A stretch of DNA of 64,000 nucleotides from assembly GCA_039029135.1 (NCBI GenBank), contig JBCCGT010000013.1:62001-126000 (forward strand). Reading direction: 5' to 3'. The position numbers and the translations under genes were made by a program. The notes beneath the pieces are model-generated. The model was given only the letters and a program-made list of their open reading frames with translations. It was not told the DNA's origin and searched no databases. Source of the stretch: JALZVT01 sp039029135 (lineage in GTDB: Bacteria > Pseudomonadota > Gammaproteobacteria > Pseudomonadales > Azotimanducaceae). This document shows, one piece after another, positions 53,914 through 62,436 of this stretch; the first letter of the stretch is position 1; each line of letters begins with the position of its first letter.

Positions 53914-55569
53914 CTACCCAGCCGAGCTTTCGCGCAGATCGGGCAGCGTGTAGCCCTTCGCGTCGAGATCGGCGCGCACGACCTTCTTGTCCATCTTGCC
54001 GGTGGACGTCAGCGGGATGTCATCCACGTAGAGCACGTCGTCCGGTAACTGCCACTTGGCAAACTTGGTTTCGCAGTGCGCGAGGATCTGCTCGGCCGAC
54101 ACGTCCGCGCCCGGCTCTAGAATTACGAGCGCGACCGGCCGTTCGTCCCACTTGGGATGCGGCTGGGCCACCACGCAGGCCTGCGCGACGCCGTCGACGC
54201 CACAGATGTGGTTCTCTAGATCCACCGAGGAGATCCACTCGCCGCCGCTCTTCACCAGATCCTTGGAGCGGTCGCTCAGGATCAGGTACTCCTCCTTGTC
54301 GATCTTGCCGACGTCGCCGGTGATCAGCCAGCCGTCGTGAAACTTATCCGGCTGCGGGTTGTTGTAGTACTCGCTGCAGATCCAGGGACCGCGGATCAGA
54401 ATCTCGCCGACCGATTCGCCGTCGTGGGGCAGACGATTGAAGTTCTCGTCAAAGACGTCGATTTCCAAACCCGGCATGAGCTGCCCGGCCTTGGCGACGT
54501 TCTCGAACTGCTCGTCCTCCGAGATCCCGAGCTGCGAACGCTTCATCACGCGCCGCGACAGCGTCGCAAGCGGACTGGTCTCGGTCATCCCCCAGCCCTG
54601 AATCATCTCGACGCCCAGGGTGTCCCAGTACCAGCGAATCAGGCTTGGCGGCGGCGCGGAGCCACCGCAGGTCAACCGGCTGAGTGCCGACATGTCGTAA
54701 TCCGCCGGGTTCGCCTCGACGAGGCCCATAACCCCCTGCCAGATGGTCGGCACCCCTGCGGACAGCGTCACCCCCTCGTCCGCCATGATCCGCGCGAGGC
54801 GGGCGGGATCCATGAATCGGTGCGGCATGACCTGCTTGCAGCCGAGCATGGTCGCGCTCCAGGGGATGCCCCAGCCCATGGCGTGGAACATCGGTACGAT
54901 GCCGCAGACGCAGTCGGCGGCGGACAGCCCCATCGAATCGGTCATGCACTGCGCCATCGTGTGCATGTACTGAGAGCGATGCTCGTACTCCACGCCCTTG
55001 GGATTGCCGGTGGTGCCGCTGGTATAGCACAGCCCCATGGGCGAGTTTTCGTCGATCAGCGGCCACTCGTAGTCGGTGGGCTTGCCGTCGATGAAGTCCT
55101 CGTAGTCGATGGGGTTCGGCAGCTCCGTCGACCAGCCCTCGAAGCCTTCTTCTGTGGCAACCACGATGCGCTCGACGCTGGGCATCCGGTCCTTGAGTTT
55201 CTCGAGCAGCGGCAGGGTGTCGGCATCCGCGATGATGATCTTGTCCTGCGCGTGATCGATGATGTATTCGAGATCGGTATCCGACAGGCGGACGTTGAGG
55301 GTGTGCAGCACGGCGCCCATGCAGGCGATGGCGTGATACGCCTCGAGATGTCGCGAGCCGTTCCACATGAAGGTGCCGACGCGGTCGCCGATACCGATGC
55401 CGGCATCGCGCAGCGCGTGCGCGAGCTGATGCGCTCGATTGCGGGTCTCGAGATAGGTCTGGCGCCGCACGCCGGTCTCTGTGGCGGTGACGATCTCTTC
55501 GTTCGGCGCGACGCGCGCACCGCGATCGAGCAATAGCGACATCAACAGCGGCGTGTGCTGCATAGCCAT
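53914..55569 (-). CDS. long-chain acyl-CoA synthetase (AMP-binding)
   Basis: 551 residues from ATG 55569 (GGGGGAA upstream). Adenylation motif LCYTSGTTGNPKGVEYEHRS near residue 175, GWGMTETSPLATLSRR, and the C-terminal YLILSDRSKDLVKSGGEWIS. Activates a fatty or aromatic acid to its CoA thioester via acyl-AMP. Same strand as the BVMO and NMO genes; may feed an acyl-CoA pathway such as the carboxylase operon, though distant. Confidence 0.9.
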   Translation of the reverse strand: MAMQHTPLLMSLLLDRGARVAPNEEIVTATETGVRRQTYLETRNRAHQLAHALRDAGIGIGDRVGTFMWNGSRHLEAYHAIACMGAVLHTLNVRLSDTDLEYIIDHAQDKIIIADADTLPLLEKLKDRMPSVERIVVATEEGFEGWSTELPNPIDYEDFIDGKPTDYEWPLIDENSPMGLCYTSGTTGNPKGVEYEHRSQYMHTMAQCMTDSMGLSAADCVCGIVPMFHAMGWGIPWSATMLGCKQVMPHRFMDPARLARIMADEGVTLSAGVPTIWQGVMGLVEANPADYDMSALSRLTCGGSAPPPSLIRWYWDTLGVEMIQGWGMTETSPLATLSRRVMKRSQLGISEDEQFENVAKAGQLMPGLEIDVFDENFNRLPHDGESVGEILIRGPWICSEYYNNPQPDKFHDGWLITGDVGKIDKEEYLILSDRSKDLVKSGGEWISSVDLENHICGVDGVAQACVVAQPHPKWDERPVALVILEPGADVSAEQILAHCETKFAKWQLPDDVLYVDDIPLTSTGKMDKKVVRADLDAKGYTLPDLRESSAG

Positions 55570-55685
55570 GATGATTTCCCCCATTCGGCAGCCGGCCCGC
55601 GGCGCGCGGACACAAGGGGAGCATCATAGCAACCATCGGGAGGACGCGGCGGCTGCGCGCGCCGCGCGACCGCCGGGGTACGAGG

Positions 55686-57341
55686 TCAGGCGGCGCGTTC
55701 GCCCGGTTCGATCATCTCGCTCTCAGCCCCGGAGGGAACCGCGGCGAGATCGGCGGCCAGGCGCTCTTCGAGTGCCAGCCGCTGCTCGCTCTGGTCGGCG
55801 GCGCTCCAATCGAGCATCGCCGCCATGCGCTCGGACGCCTCCGGTATGACCTCGGCGAGCTCGTCGGGCTCGTACCAGCCAATGCGCAGCCGACGATAGA
55901 TAAGGTCCTCGAGACTGCGGGCACTCTCGGTGCGCACGGCCCACTCGATCTCTTCGCGAAACACCGAGGGGCTGATCGGCTGCGGGTCGTCGCCGAGCAC
56001 GGCCTCGACCTCGCTGCCGTACAGCCGCACGAGCCGCGTGCTCGAACGCTCGTCGAGCTGATAGCGCGCCGCGATGCGGCCGGCCTCGGCGCCGAGATCG
56101 AAGGCTGCCTCAAACTCACCACCAGGCAGAGGCGCGAGCGGGTCGCTCATCGTCACGTCCTCTGCGAGTTGCGTTGCCACCTGCTTCAGGACATCGTCAG
56201 CCATCTTCCGAAACGCCGTCAGCTTGCCGCCGGCGATGGTGATCACTCCGTCCTCGTGTACCCAGATCTCGTCCTTGCGGGACATTTCACGCGCCGATTT
56301 GCCGGGCTGGTGAATCAGGGGACGCAGTCCCGCCCAGGTCGCGACGACGTCGCTGCGATCCAGCTTGGGTCCGCGCAGCACCTGGGTGACGGGTTTGAGC
56401 AGATAGTCGATGTCCTCGCCCGTGACGCTCGGCCAGACCTCCGGGCCGCCGTCGTGGCTGGTATCGGTCGTGCCGATGTAGGTGACCGCGCCACGCGGGA
56501 TGACGAACAGCACCCGTCCGTCCGGCGCAGGCACATAGATCATGTTGCGCACCGGCAGCCGAGCATGCGGCACGGCGATGTGCACGCCCTTGGACAGGTG
56601 CAGCCGGGGCTCTTCGCCGCCATCCGCCATGCCAACCTCGTCGAGCACACGCTCGGCCCAGGGTCCCGCGGCGTTGATGACGGCGCGCGTGCGGATTTCG
56701 ATCTCGTTGCCACTAAGCCGATCCCGAACGCGGACGCGGAAGCGCTCGCCCTGACGTCGCACGCCGATCACCTGCGCGTGGTTGGCAACCGACGCGCCGC
56801 TGTGAACCGCGGCGCGCAGCGTCGCCAGGACGAGGCGCGCATCGTCAGTGAGATACTCGCGATAGGCGTAGGCGCCCTTGAAGGCGCTCGCTTTGAACTC
56901 CGGCTCGAGCGCGCTCAGCTGCGAGCCGACCAGATAGCGCCGCCTGTCGGCGTCTTCCACCTGACCGAGTCGCTCGTAGAGGCTCAGGCCGACGCCGAGT
57001 TTGAGCCGCTCGAAGCCGCTGGAGACCGGCACCAGCATATCGAGCGGTTCCGCCAGATGCGGCGCCATCGCATAGACGCTCTTGCGCTCCAGCGCCGCCT
57101 CGCGGACCAGCGCGAAGTCGAGCATGGCCAGATAGCGCAAACCGCCGTGGATGAGCTTGGTCGAGCGACTCGAGGTGCCGCTCGCGAAATCCTCCGCATC
57201 GAACAGCAGCGTCGATAGGCCCGCCGCGGCGGCCTGGCGCGCGATGCCGGCGCCGGTGATGCCACCGCCGATGATGACGAGATCGTGTAGCCGCTTGGAT
57301 AGCCCCTTCAGGCGTCGATCCAGACAAACGGGCTTACTCAT
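55686..57341 (-). CDS. glpD: glycerol-3-phosphate dehydrogenase, FAD-dependent
   Basis: 551 residues. FAD motif DLVIIGGGITGAGIARQAAA near the N-terminus, GTSSRSTKLIHGGLRYLAM, the NINPAGPWAER-like AAGPWAERVLDEV, and PRGAVTYIGTTDTSHDGGP. Oxidises sn-glycerol-3-phosphate to dihydroxyacetone phosphate at the inner membrane. Slightly longer than E. coli GlpD at the C-terminus. Confidence 0.88.
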   Translation of the reverse strand: MSKPVCLDRRLKGLSKRLHDLVIIGGGITGAGIARQAAAAGLSTLLFDAEDFASGTSSRSTKLIHGGLRYLAMLDFALVREAALERKSVYAMAPHLAEPLDMLVPVSSGFERLKLGVGLSLYERLGQVEDADRRRYLVGSQLSALEPEFKASAFKGAYAYREYLTDDARLVLATLRAAVHSGASVANHAQVIGVRRQGERFRVRVRDRLSGNEIEIRTRAVINAAGPWAERVLDEVGMADGGEEPRLHLSKGVHIAVPHARLPVRNMIYVPAPDGRVLFVIPRGAVTYIGTTDTSHDGGPEVWPSVTGEDIDYLLKPVTQVLRGPKLDRSDVVATWAGLRPLIHQPGKSAREMSRKDEIWVHEDGVITIAGGKLTAFRKMADDVLKQVATQLAEDVTMSDPLAPLPGGEFEAAFDLGAEAGRIAARYQLDERSSTRLVRLYGSEVEAVLGDDPQPISPSVFREEIEWAVRTESARSLEDLIYRRLRIGWYEPDELAEVIPEASERMAAMLDWSAADQSEQRLALEERLAADLAAVPSGAESEMIEPGERAA

Positions 57342-57425
57342 GTTGTTGCTACTCCGCCCCGCAGGGCTTACTAAAATTCGGGCCGCGCGCGGCGGCTGTG
57401 GTCTGTTGTTCCGATAGATGCTCGT

Positions 57426-58481
57426 CTAGCGCGTCCGGCCCGTGATCGTCATGCCCACTCGGAAGGTCACATCCGATACGGCCGCACCCGCCAGGTCTTC
57501 GACGACCGCGATCTCCACACCGACGCGGTCGCTCAGATGCAGGCGACCGCCCAGCGTGCCAAGCAGCGCGCCGTCGCCGAGCTGCGCCGGGCCGGCATCA
57601 TACAGCGCCGAGTGCGCGTCGAGCTGGCCGACGAACTCAACGACCCGGCCCAGACGCAGCGCCAGGCCAAAGTGCCCTTGGCCGACGAAGCGACGCTGCT
57701 CTTCCGACCACAGATCGCCGCGCCCGAGCCAGGTCGCCGCAGCCGCGGCGCTCATCAACAGCCGGTTGCTCAGGCTGCGGTAATACTCGAGACCAACAGC
57801 CAGATCGGTGGCGCCGGAGCCGCGCAGCGCGTCGCTGGCGCCGGTAGGCAGTTTTAGCTGCGCCCGAGCCACGAGCGTCGCGGCGTCGCCGGCAAAGAGC
57901 TCGCGCGCCGCGCGCAGGCGCAGATCGCCGATCCCGTCGCTGCGCTCGGTGAGCGCAAGCCGCGTCTCGCCAGAGGCGATCAGTTCATAGTCGAGCCGAT
58001 CCTGGGCCTCGCTCGAGCGACCGCCGTTGGGAAACCCAAACAGGTCGTGAAACTCTTCGATGAAGCCATCGAAGACCCCGCCACTATGGACAACCAGCGG
58101 CAGCTCGGCGGCGAGTTCCCAGCGATCGCCGAGCGGCCACGCGGCCCCGAGTCGATAGACCGCCGTCTCGCCGTCCAGGCGCGCCAGATCTCCGGCGGCG
58201 GAAAGGCTCCCGGAGAAGCTGTTTACCGCCGCAACATCGACCAGCAGCCGCGGTCCGCGCGTCAGCCGCCCGTGCGGCGCAAGCAGGCCAAACGGCTGGG
58301 CGAAGGGCGAGGTGTTGCGTATGTCGAGGGGCGATCCGGACGCGACCGGCGCGGCGAATGCCAACGCAGCGACGGCGCTCAGCAGGCAGAACAGTCGCCC
58401 GCGCAAACGACGGCCGAGCGAAACGGTCGCGAGCGGCGTGCCGCTGGCCGGCGGCTGTGAGGGGACAGGCGTCACTGACAT
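57426..58481 (-). CDS. DUF3187 outer-membrane-like protein
   Basis: 351 residues from ATG 58481; the frame extends to 58547. A long basic n-region leads to the signal core FCLLSAVAALAFAAPVASG. The family core is seen in NTSPFAQPFGLLAPHG, FDGFIEEFHDLFGFPNGGRS, KLPTGASDALRGSGATDLAV and FVGQGHFGLALRLGRVVE, alternating strands of a beta barrel ending in an aromatic-poor terminus. Function unknown. Confidence 0.83.
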   Translation of the reverse strand: MSVTPVPSQPPASGTPLATVSLGRRLRGRLFCLLSAVAALAFAAPVASGSPLDIRNTSPFAQPFGLLAPHGRLTRGPRLLVDVAAVNSFSGSLSAAGDLARLDGETAVYRLGAAWPLGDRWELAAELPLVVHSGGVFDGFIEEFHDLFGFPNGGRSSEAQDRLDYELIASGETRLALTERSDGIGDLRLRAARELFAGDAATLVARAQLKLPTGASDALRGSGATDLAVGLEYYRSLSNRLLMSAAAAATWLGRGDLWSEEQRRFVGQGHFGLALRLGRVVEFVGQLDAHSALYDAGPAQLGDGALLGTLGGRLHLSDRVGVEIAVVEDLAGAAVSDVTFRVGMTITGRTR

Positions 58482-58615
58482 CGAATCGATCAGTCTTTCA
58501 GGCTTACGAGTTCCGAACCGCAGGCGAGCAGGGCGCGAGGCTAGCATTGGCGGCCGGCGGCCGCTGCAACGCGGAGCACAGTATGCCTGCGCCCCACGTC
58601 CGCCGGATGACTCAA

Positions 58616-59968
58616 TTACGCACCGGATCGCAACAATGTGTTTAACAGTCCGCGTCCTGGCGGTACCCAGATCCTTCTCGCGGCCCGCGGGTCCGTCGCC
58701 GTCACGCTGACCTGGGCCCCGAGCTCGCGCAGGCGCGGCAGCAGGCGCGCGTAGCCGCGCTCAAGCTGCTCGGCGCCCTCGATGCGGGTTTCGCCGTCGG
58801 CGCAGAGCGCGGCGATCAGGAGCGCCATGCCGGCGCGTATGTCGGGCGCGCGAACCCGCGCCCCGCGCAGCCGGGCGCCGCCGTGTACGCGCACCCGATG
58901 CGCGTCCAGCGTATCGATGCGTGCGCCCATGCGTCGCAGCTCGCGTACGAACCCTAGCCGCGCATCGAACAGCCGCTGGTGCACGAGGGTGCGTCCTCGG
59001 GCGCGAGTCGCGAGAGCCACCGCGACGCTGATGAGGTCGGCGGGGAACCCGGGCCAGGGGAGATCGTCGATCTTCGCTTCGGCGCCGTCGATATCGCAGC
59101 GGGCGTCGAGCCGCTGGGCGCCGGGCACGATGAGATCCTGGCCCGCAACGCACACGCTTACCCCAAGCCGCGCAAACACGGCGCTAGTGATGCGCTGCTG
59201 ATCGGGCTGCGCGCGGAGGATGCGCAAACGCGCACCCGTCGCAGCCGCCAGAGCGATCCAACTGCCGACCTCGATGTGATCCGGCGGGATTCGCACGCGG
59301 GCGGCGCCGAGGGATGCGACTCCGCGAATTTCGAGCCTGTGGCTGCCCGCACCGGAAATGTCCGCACCCATCGCGTTCAGCGCGAGACACAGCGATTGGA
59401 TGTGCGGCTCGGCGGCGGCGTTGTCGATCACCGATGTGCCGTCGGCGAGCACCGCGGCCAGGATCGCCTGGGCCGTGCCGGTCACGCTCGCCTCGTCGAG
59501 GAAGATATCGGCACCGCGGAGCCCCCGCGTGCTGAGCTCGTAGCGATCACCGACCACATCTACGCGTGCGCCGAGCGCGCGCAGCGCGAGGAAGTGGGTG
59601 TCCAGGCGGCGCCGGCCGATGCGATCACCGCCGGGACGACCGATACTGGCGCGCCCCGTGCGGACCAGCAGGGGCGCGGCCAAGAGCGGCGCCGTGCGCA
59701 CCGCGGCACACGCGGCGGACGGCGCGAACGGGCGCAGCTCGCCGGCGCTCACGCTGACGCTGCCGCCCTGCTGCTCGACGCGCGCGCCGACCGCGCGCAG
59801 CAGCTCGATCTGTCTGGCGGTATCGAGAATCTCCGGCACGTTGCACAGCATCAGCCCGGCATCCGCGAGCAGGCCGGCGGTCAGGAGCGGCAGAGCGGCG
59901 TTCTTGTTGCCCGCTGGCTCGACGGTCCCGCCAAGCGGCTGTGCGCCGTGAACAATCAGGGTCTTCAT
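58616..59968 (-). CDS. MurA-type enolpyruvyl transferase with Asp in place of the catalytic Cys
   Basis: 450 residues. UDP-GlcNAc 1-carboxyvinyltransferase features: VEPAGNKNAALPLLTAGLLA (Lys22/Asn23), FLDEASVTGTAQAILAAVLA, PPDHIEVGSWIALAAATGA, FPADLISVAVAL (Asp305 equivalent) and FVRELRRMGARID. The Cys115 loop, GCAIGAR in E. coli, here reads GDRIGRR. Asp at this position occurs in mycobacterial and chlamydial MurA and confers fosfomycin resistance. It could be the murA of the genome or a paralog; the usual yrbA/hisG neighbours are absent. Catalyses the first step of UDP-MurNAc synthesis. Confidence 0.85.
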   Translation of the reverse strand: MKTLIVHGAQPLGGTVEPAGNKNAALPLLTAGLLADAGLMLCNVPEILDTARQIELLRAVGARVEQQGGSVSVSAGELRPFAPSAACAAVRTAPLLAAPLLVRTGRASIGRPGGDRIGRRRLDTHFLALRALGARVDVVGDRYELSTRGLRGADIFLDEASVTGTAQAILAAVLADGTSVIDNAAAEPHIQSLCLALNAMGADISGAGSHRLEIRGVASLGAARVRIPPDHIEVGSWIALAAATGARLRILRAQPDQQRITSAVFARLGVSVCVAGQDLIVPGAQRLDARCDIDGAEAKIDDLPWPGFPADLISVAVALATRARGRTLVHQRLFDARLGFVRELRRMGARIDTLDAHRVRVHGGARLRGARVRAPDIRAGMALLIAALCADGETRIEGAEQLERGYARLLPRLRELGAQVSVTATDPRAARRIWVPPGRGLLNTLLRSGA

Positions 59969-60138
59969 GGGCCCAACCTACGCGAACGCGGCGCGGCGGG
60001 TGTGCAGAGACGCCGACCAAATCGCGCAATTTTTGCGCAATGTGGTCGAGCAGGCGGGTGGCGGGTTCGCCGCAACGAGTCGGACGAGAGGCGTTTGCGT
60101 CCGGAACTTCTGAGCGGGTGAGACTTCTTCAGAAGTCC

Positions 60139-61032
60139 CTAGGTTGCGACGGCGGCCGGCGCGGCCGGCGGCGCTGCGGGCTCCGCCTCGTCGTGCAGCT
60201 CCGCGCAGATCTGCGCCCACTCGCGCAGTCGGTCATCCAGATGCTGGCGCTGGCGCGGAGTAAGTGCACCGAGCAGATCCACCGTCAGACGTCGAAAGAT
60301 GCCCTCGTTGGTCGCCATGATCGCCTCCAGTTCGGGACCGTAGAGCGACTCGAAGTCGAGCATCAGGGCCTCCAGCACCGCACGATCCACCGGCTCGGCG
60401 CGCAGCGCCGCAAGCATCCGCGACTGCAGTTCGAGCCGCAGATCCAGCCAGGCCTGCGCGTCAGGGGTCAACGTCGCCAGGCGACTCTCGATCAGCGCCC
60501 GCTGGTCGCGGTCGAGCCGCCCGACAAAGCGCTTCATGCCGTCCGCGTAGTCTTTCGCGTATTCGCGAGTGACCGCAGCCGGAGGCTTGCGAGCATCGCG
60601 CTCGTAGTCACGATTCGAGCGCGCCATGCGGCGCTCCAGATCGTCGACCTGCGCCGCCGACAGCGACGCCAACATGGCGATCGCGACCGGCGCCGCCCGC
60701 GCGCTCATGGTCTCGCCCCAGCCCTCGATCTCGGCCTCGAACGCGACGAGCGCGGTCTCCGGGTCGGACCCTAGCGCATCGGCGAGTCGCAGCAGGCCAT
60801 CGCGATAGATCGGCAGCTGACTGGTGCGGTGCCAGTAGTGCACCTCAGCGAACGCGAGATCGAAGTAGGCGCGCTGCTCCGCGGTGAAGGTCACATAGTC
60901 GCTCGCCCACCAGCGCATCAGCCGATCCGCGTTGTTGTAGGCGAGCTTGATGCCGCAGCCGGACAGTAGCAGGCAGGCGCAGGCCAGCGCACCGAGGCGC
61001 AGGCGCGCGTGGCTCTTGAAGCCGCGAGTCAC
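60139..61032 (-). CDS. DUF6279 lipoprotein
   Basis: 297 residues. GTG 61032 overlaps the amidotransferase stop by four bases (GTGA), with GGAG upstream; the TTG at 61047 is less likely. Lipobox ACLLLSGCG, then IKLAYNNADRLMRWWASDYV, FTAEQRAYFDLAFAEVHYWH and, near the end, LGALTPRQRQHLDDRLREWA, all typical of the DUF6279 helical lipoprotein family. Function unknown. Operonic with the amidotransferase. Confidence 0.85.
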   Translation of the reverse strand: MTRGFKSHARLRLGALACACLLLSGCGIKLAYNNADRLMRWWASDYVTFTAEQRAYFDLAFAEVHYWHRTSQLPIYRDGLLRLADALGSDPETALVAFEAEIEGWGETMSARAAPVAIAMLASLSAAQVDDLERRMARSNRDYERDARKPPAAVTREYAKDYADGMKRFVGRLDRDQRALIESRLATLTPDAQAWLDLRLELQSRMLAALRAEPVDRAVLEALMLDFESLYGPELEAIMATNEGIFRRLTVDLLGALTPRQRQHLDDRLREWAQICAELHDEAEPAAPPAAPAAVAT

Positions 61033-61793
61033 GACCGAGAACTCCAAAACTCCAGCATCCAGCGCGCCATGATGTCCGCCTCCGTTGGCTGTGCGAGCGA
61101 ATCAATACCGCTGCGATACAGCGGTTCGCCAAGGACCTCCCGTCGCACGCCCATGAGCTCGCGCGCGTAGGCCGCACAAAACTCAGGATGCCCCTGGATG
61201 GTCATTGTGTGGTCGCCCACCGTAAACCCCGCGTGAGGGCAGAATTCATTGCTGACGTAGACTTCCGCATCGATGGGTAGTTCCAGCACCTGATCCTGAT
61301 GGCTGGACAGCAGTCCGAGGCTGTCGCAGGCCGGCCGCATCCAGCTACGGCGTGCAACGACGCGCGAGCGATGCACGCCCACCGCCCAGCCGCCCGCCGC
61401 GCGCCCAACGCGACCACCGAAGAAATGCGCGAGCAATTGGTGCCCAAAGCAGACACCCACCAGCGGCAGCGCGCGCTCGCGCACCGCGCCCACGAACTCG
61501 GCCAGTCGCGCGATCCAGGGCAAGGGATCGTAGACGCTGTGCCGCGAGCCGGTAATCAGATAGCCGTCGCAGGCGTCTGGAACCGCCGGCAGCTCGCCGT
61601 GCTCGACGTCGTAGGTGGTCACGGTCAGCTCGAGGCCGAGGGCCTCCGCTGCCGGTGCGAGCTGTGCACCGAACATGGCCGGATAGTCGCCATGGTCGGG
61701 CTGCAGCTCGGCACGGACGCTGTCCGCCTGCAAGACGCCGAGGCGGAGCCCGGTCTGGGTGCGGCGGAGCCGAGATTGGGGAGATCCGCTCAT
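61029..61793 (-). CDS. class I glutamine amidotransferase-like protein
   Basis: 254 residues from ATG 61793. Triad motifs: nucleophile in LVGVCFGHQLLAHFFGG, and His/Glu in TMTIQGHPEFCAAYARELMG. DGYLITGSRHSVYD is the oxyanion-strand region. GATase1 of the GuaA-glutaminase-like (YfdJ/PuuD-like) group; acceptor unknown. It overlaps the lipoprotein start. Confidence 0.87.
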   Translation of the reverse strand: MSGSPQSRLRRTQTGLRLGVLQADSVRAELQPDHGDYPAMFGAQLAPAAEALGLELTVTTYDVEHGELPAVPDACDGYLITGSRHSVYDPLPWIARLAEFVGAVRERALPLVGVCFGHQLLAHFFGGRVGRAAGGWAVGVHRSRVVARRSWMRPACDSLGLLSSHQDQVLELPIDAEVYVSNEFCPHAGFTVGDHTMTIQGHPEFCAAYARELMGVRREVLGEPLYRSGIDSLAQPTEADIMARWMLEFWSSRS

Positions 61794-61960
61794 GGGTGTC
61801 TCTGGATCTTCTTCTGGATTTGGAGGCGGGCTCAGGGTAGCGCAGCCCGGGTCGCCGGGCACACCGCAAGCGCACCGCCGAAACGGACGCTAACCCTCCG
61901 ATTTATAAGCGCTTTCGCACGCGAGCGCGGACAAAACTAGACCCAATCTCTCGCTCAGGT

Positions 61961-61969
61961 TGTGGATAA
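61961..61969 (-). promoter_or_regulatory. DnaA box (TTATCCACA)
   Basis: Exact match to the strongest DnaA-box sequence, minus strand, in the non-coding region. A second consensus site follows 192 bases away. Confidence 0.5.
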
Positions 61970-62152
61970 CTCTTTGGATAGAGCGCGGGAAAACAACCGC
62001 TCAACGACCAATCACAGCCGCCTAGCGCAGTCCACCGTTTTTTCGAAATTTTTTGATAAGTGCTTTTTAATCAATGCGTTAGAGCATGATTTCACAGCGA
62101 CCGCTGAAGATTCGAGCACACAAGGGCTCGCCACCGCGACAAGCGTCTCGCG

Positions 62153-62161
62153 TGTGCATAA
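62153..62161 (-). promoter_or_regulatory. DnaA box variant (TTATGCACA)
   Basis: Matches the consensus TTATNCACA in the same orientation as the other box. Confidence 0.4.
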
Positions 62162-62436
62162 CGTGACGCGCCATCAGGCGCCGAATGACCCGGGTGCCGC
62201 GCCACCGGGCGCGCGGCCGCCGCGACCGCAACGATCAGTCCAGTCGCTGGTCCTCAGGCAGGCGCACCGCGTCCGCATCTACGATCACCGGATCCAGCGG
62301 CGAAAAGACGTCGTCGACTGCCGTCCTGGACTCTTCGTCCGGCGCGCGCTCGCGCTCACGGACGAATTCGAAGCCGCCGAAGCGAGCGGCATCAATCGGG
62401 GCGTCACCGCCCGCCGCCTCCTGTGCCCTGCCCAGG

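Larger units (their letters stand above)
61794..62436. other. non-coding region with an AT-rich core and two DnaA-box consensus sites
   Basis: About 640 bases without a supported gene. DnaA boxes on the minus strand: TTATCCACA (61969-61961) and TTATGCACA (62161-62153), both matching TTATNCACA and in the same orientation. Between them, around 62035-62085, is a markedly AT-rich stretch in a GC-rich chromosome. No dnaA, gidA or rpmH flanks it. The amidotransferase promoter must also be here. Confidence 0.55.

Noticed and set aside
60106..60136. Inverted repeat ACTTCTGA/TCAGAAGT downstream of the DUF6279 gene, considered as a terminator.
   Set aside because: Loop of 15 bases and no T-run on the relevant strand; kept only as a note.
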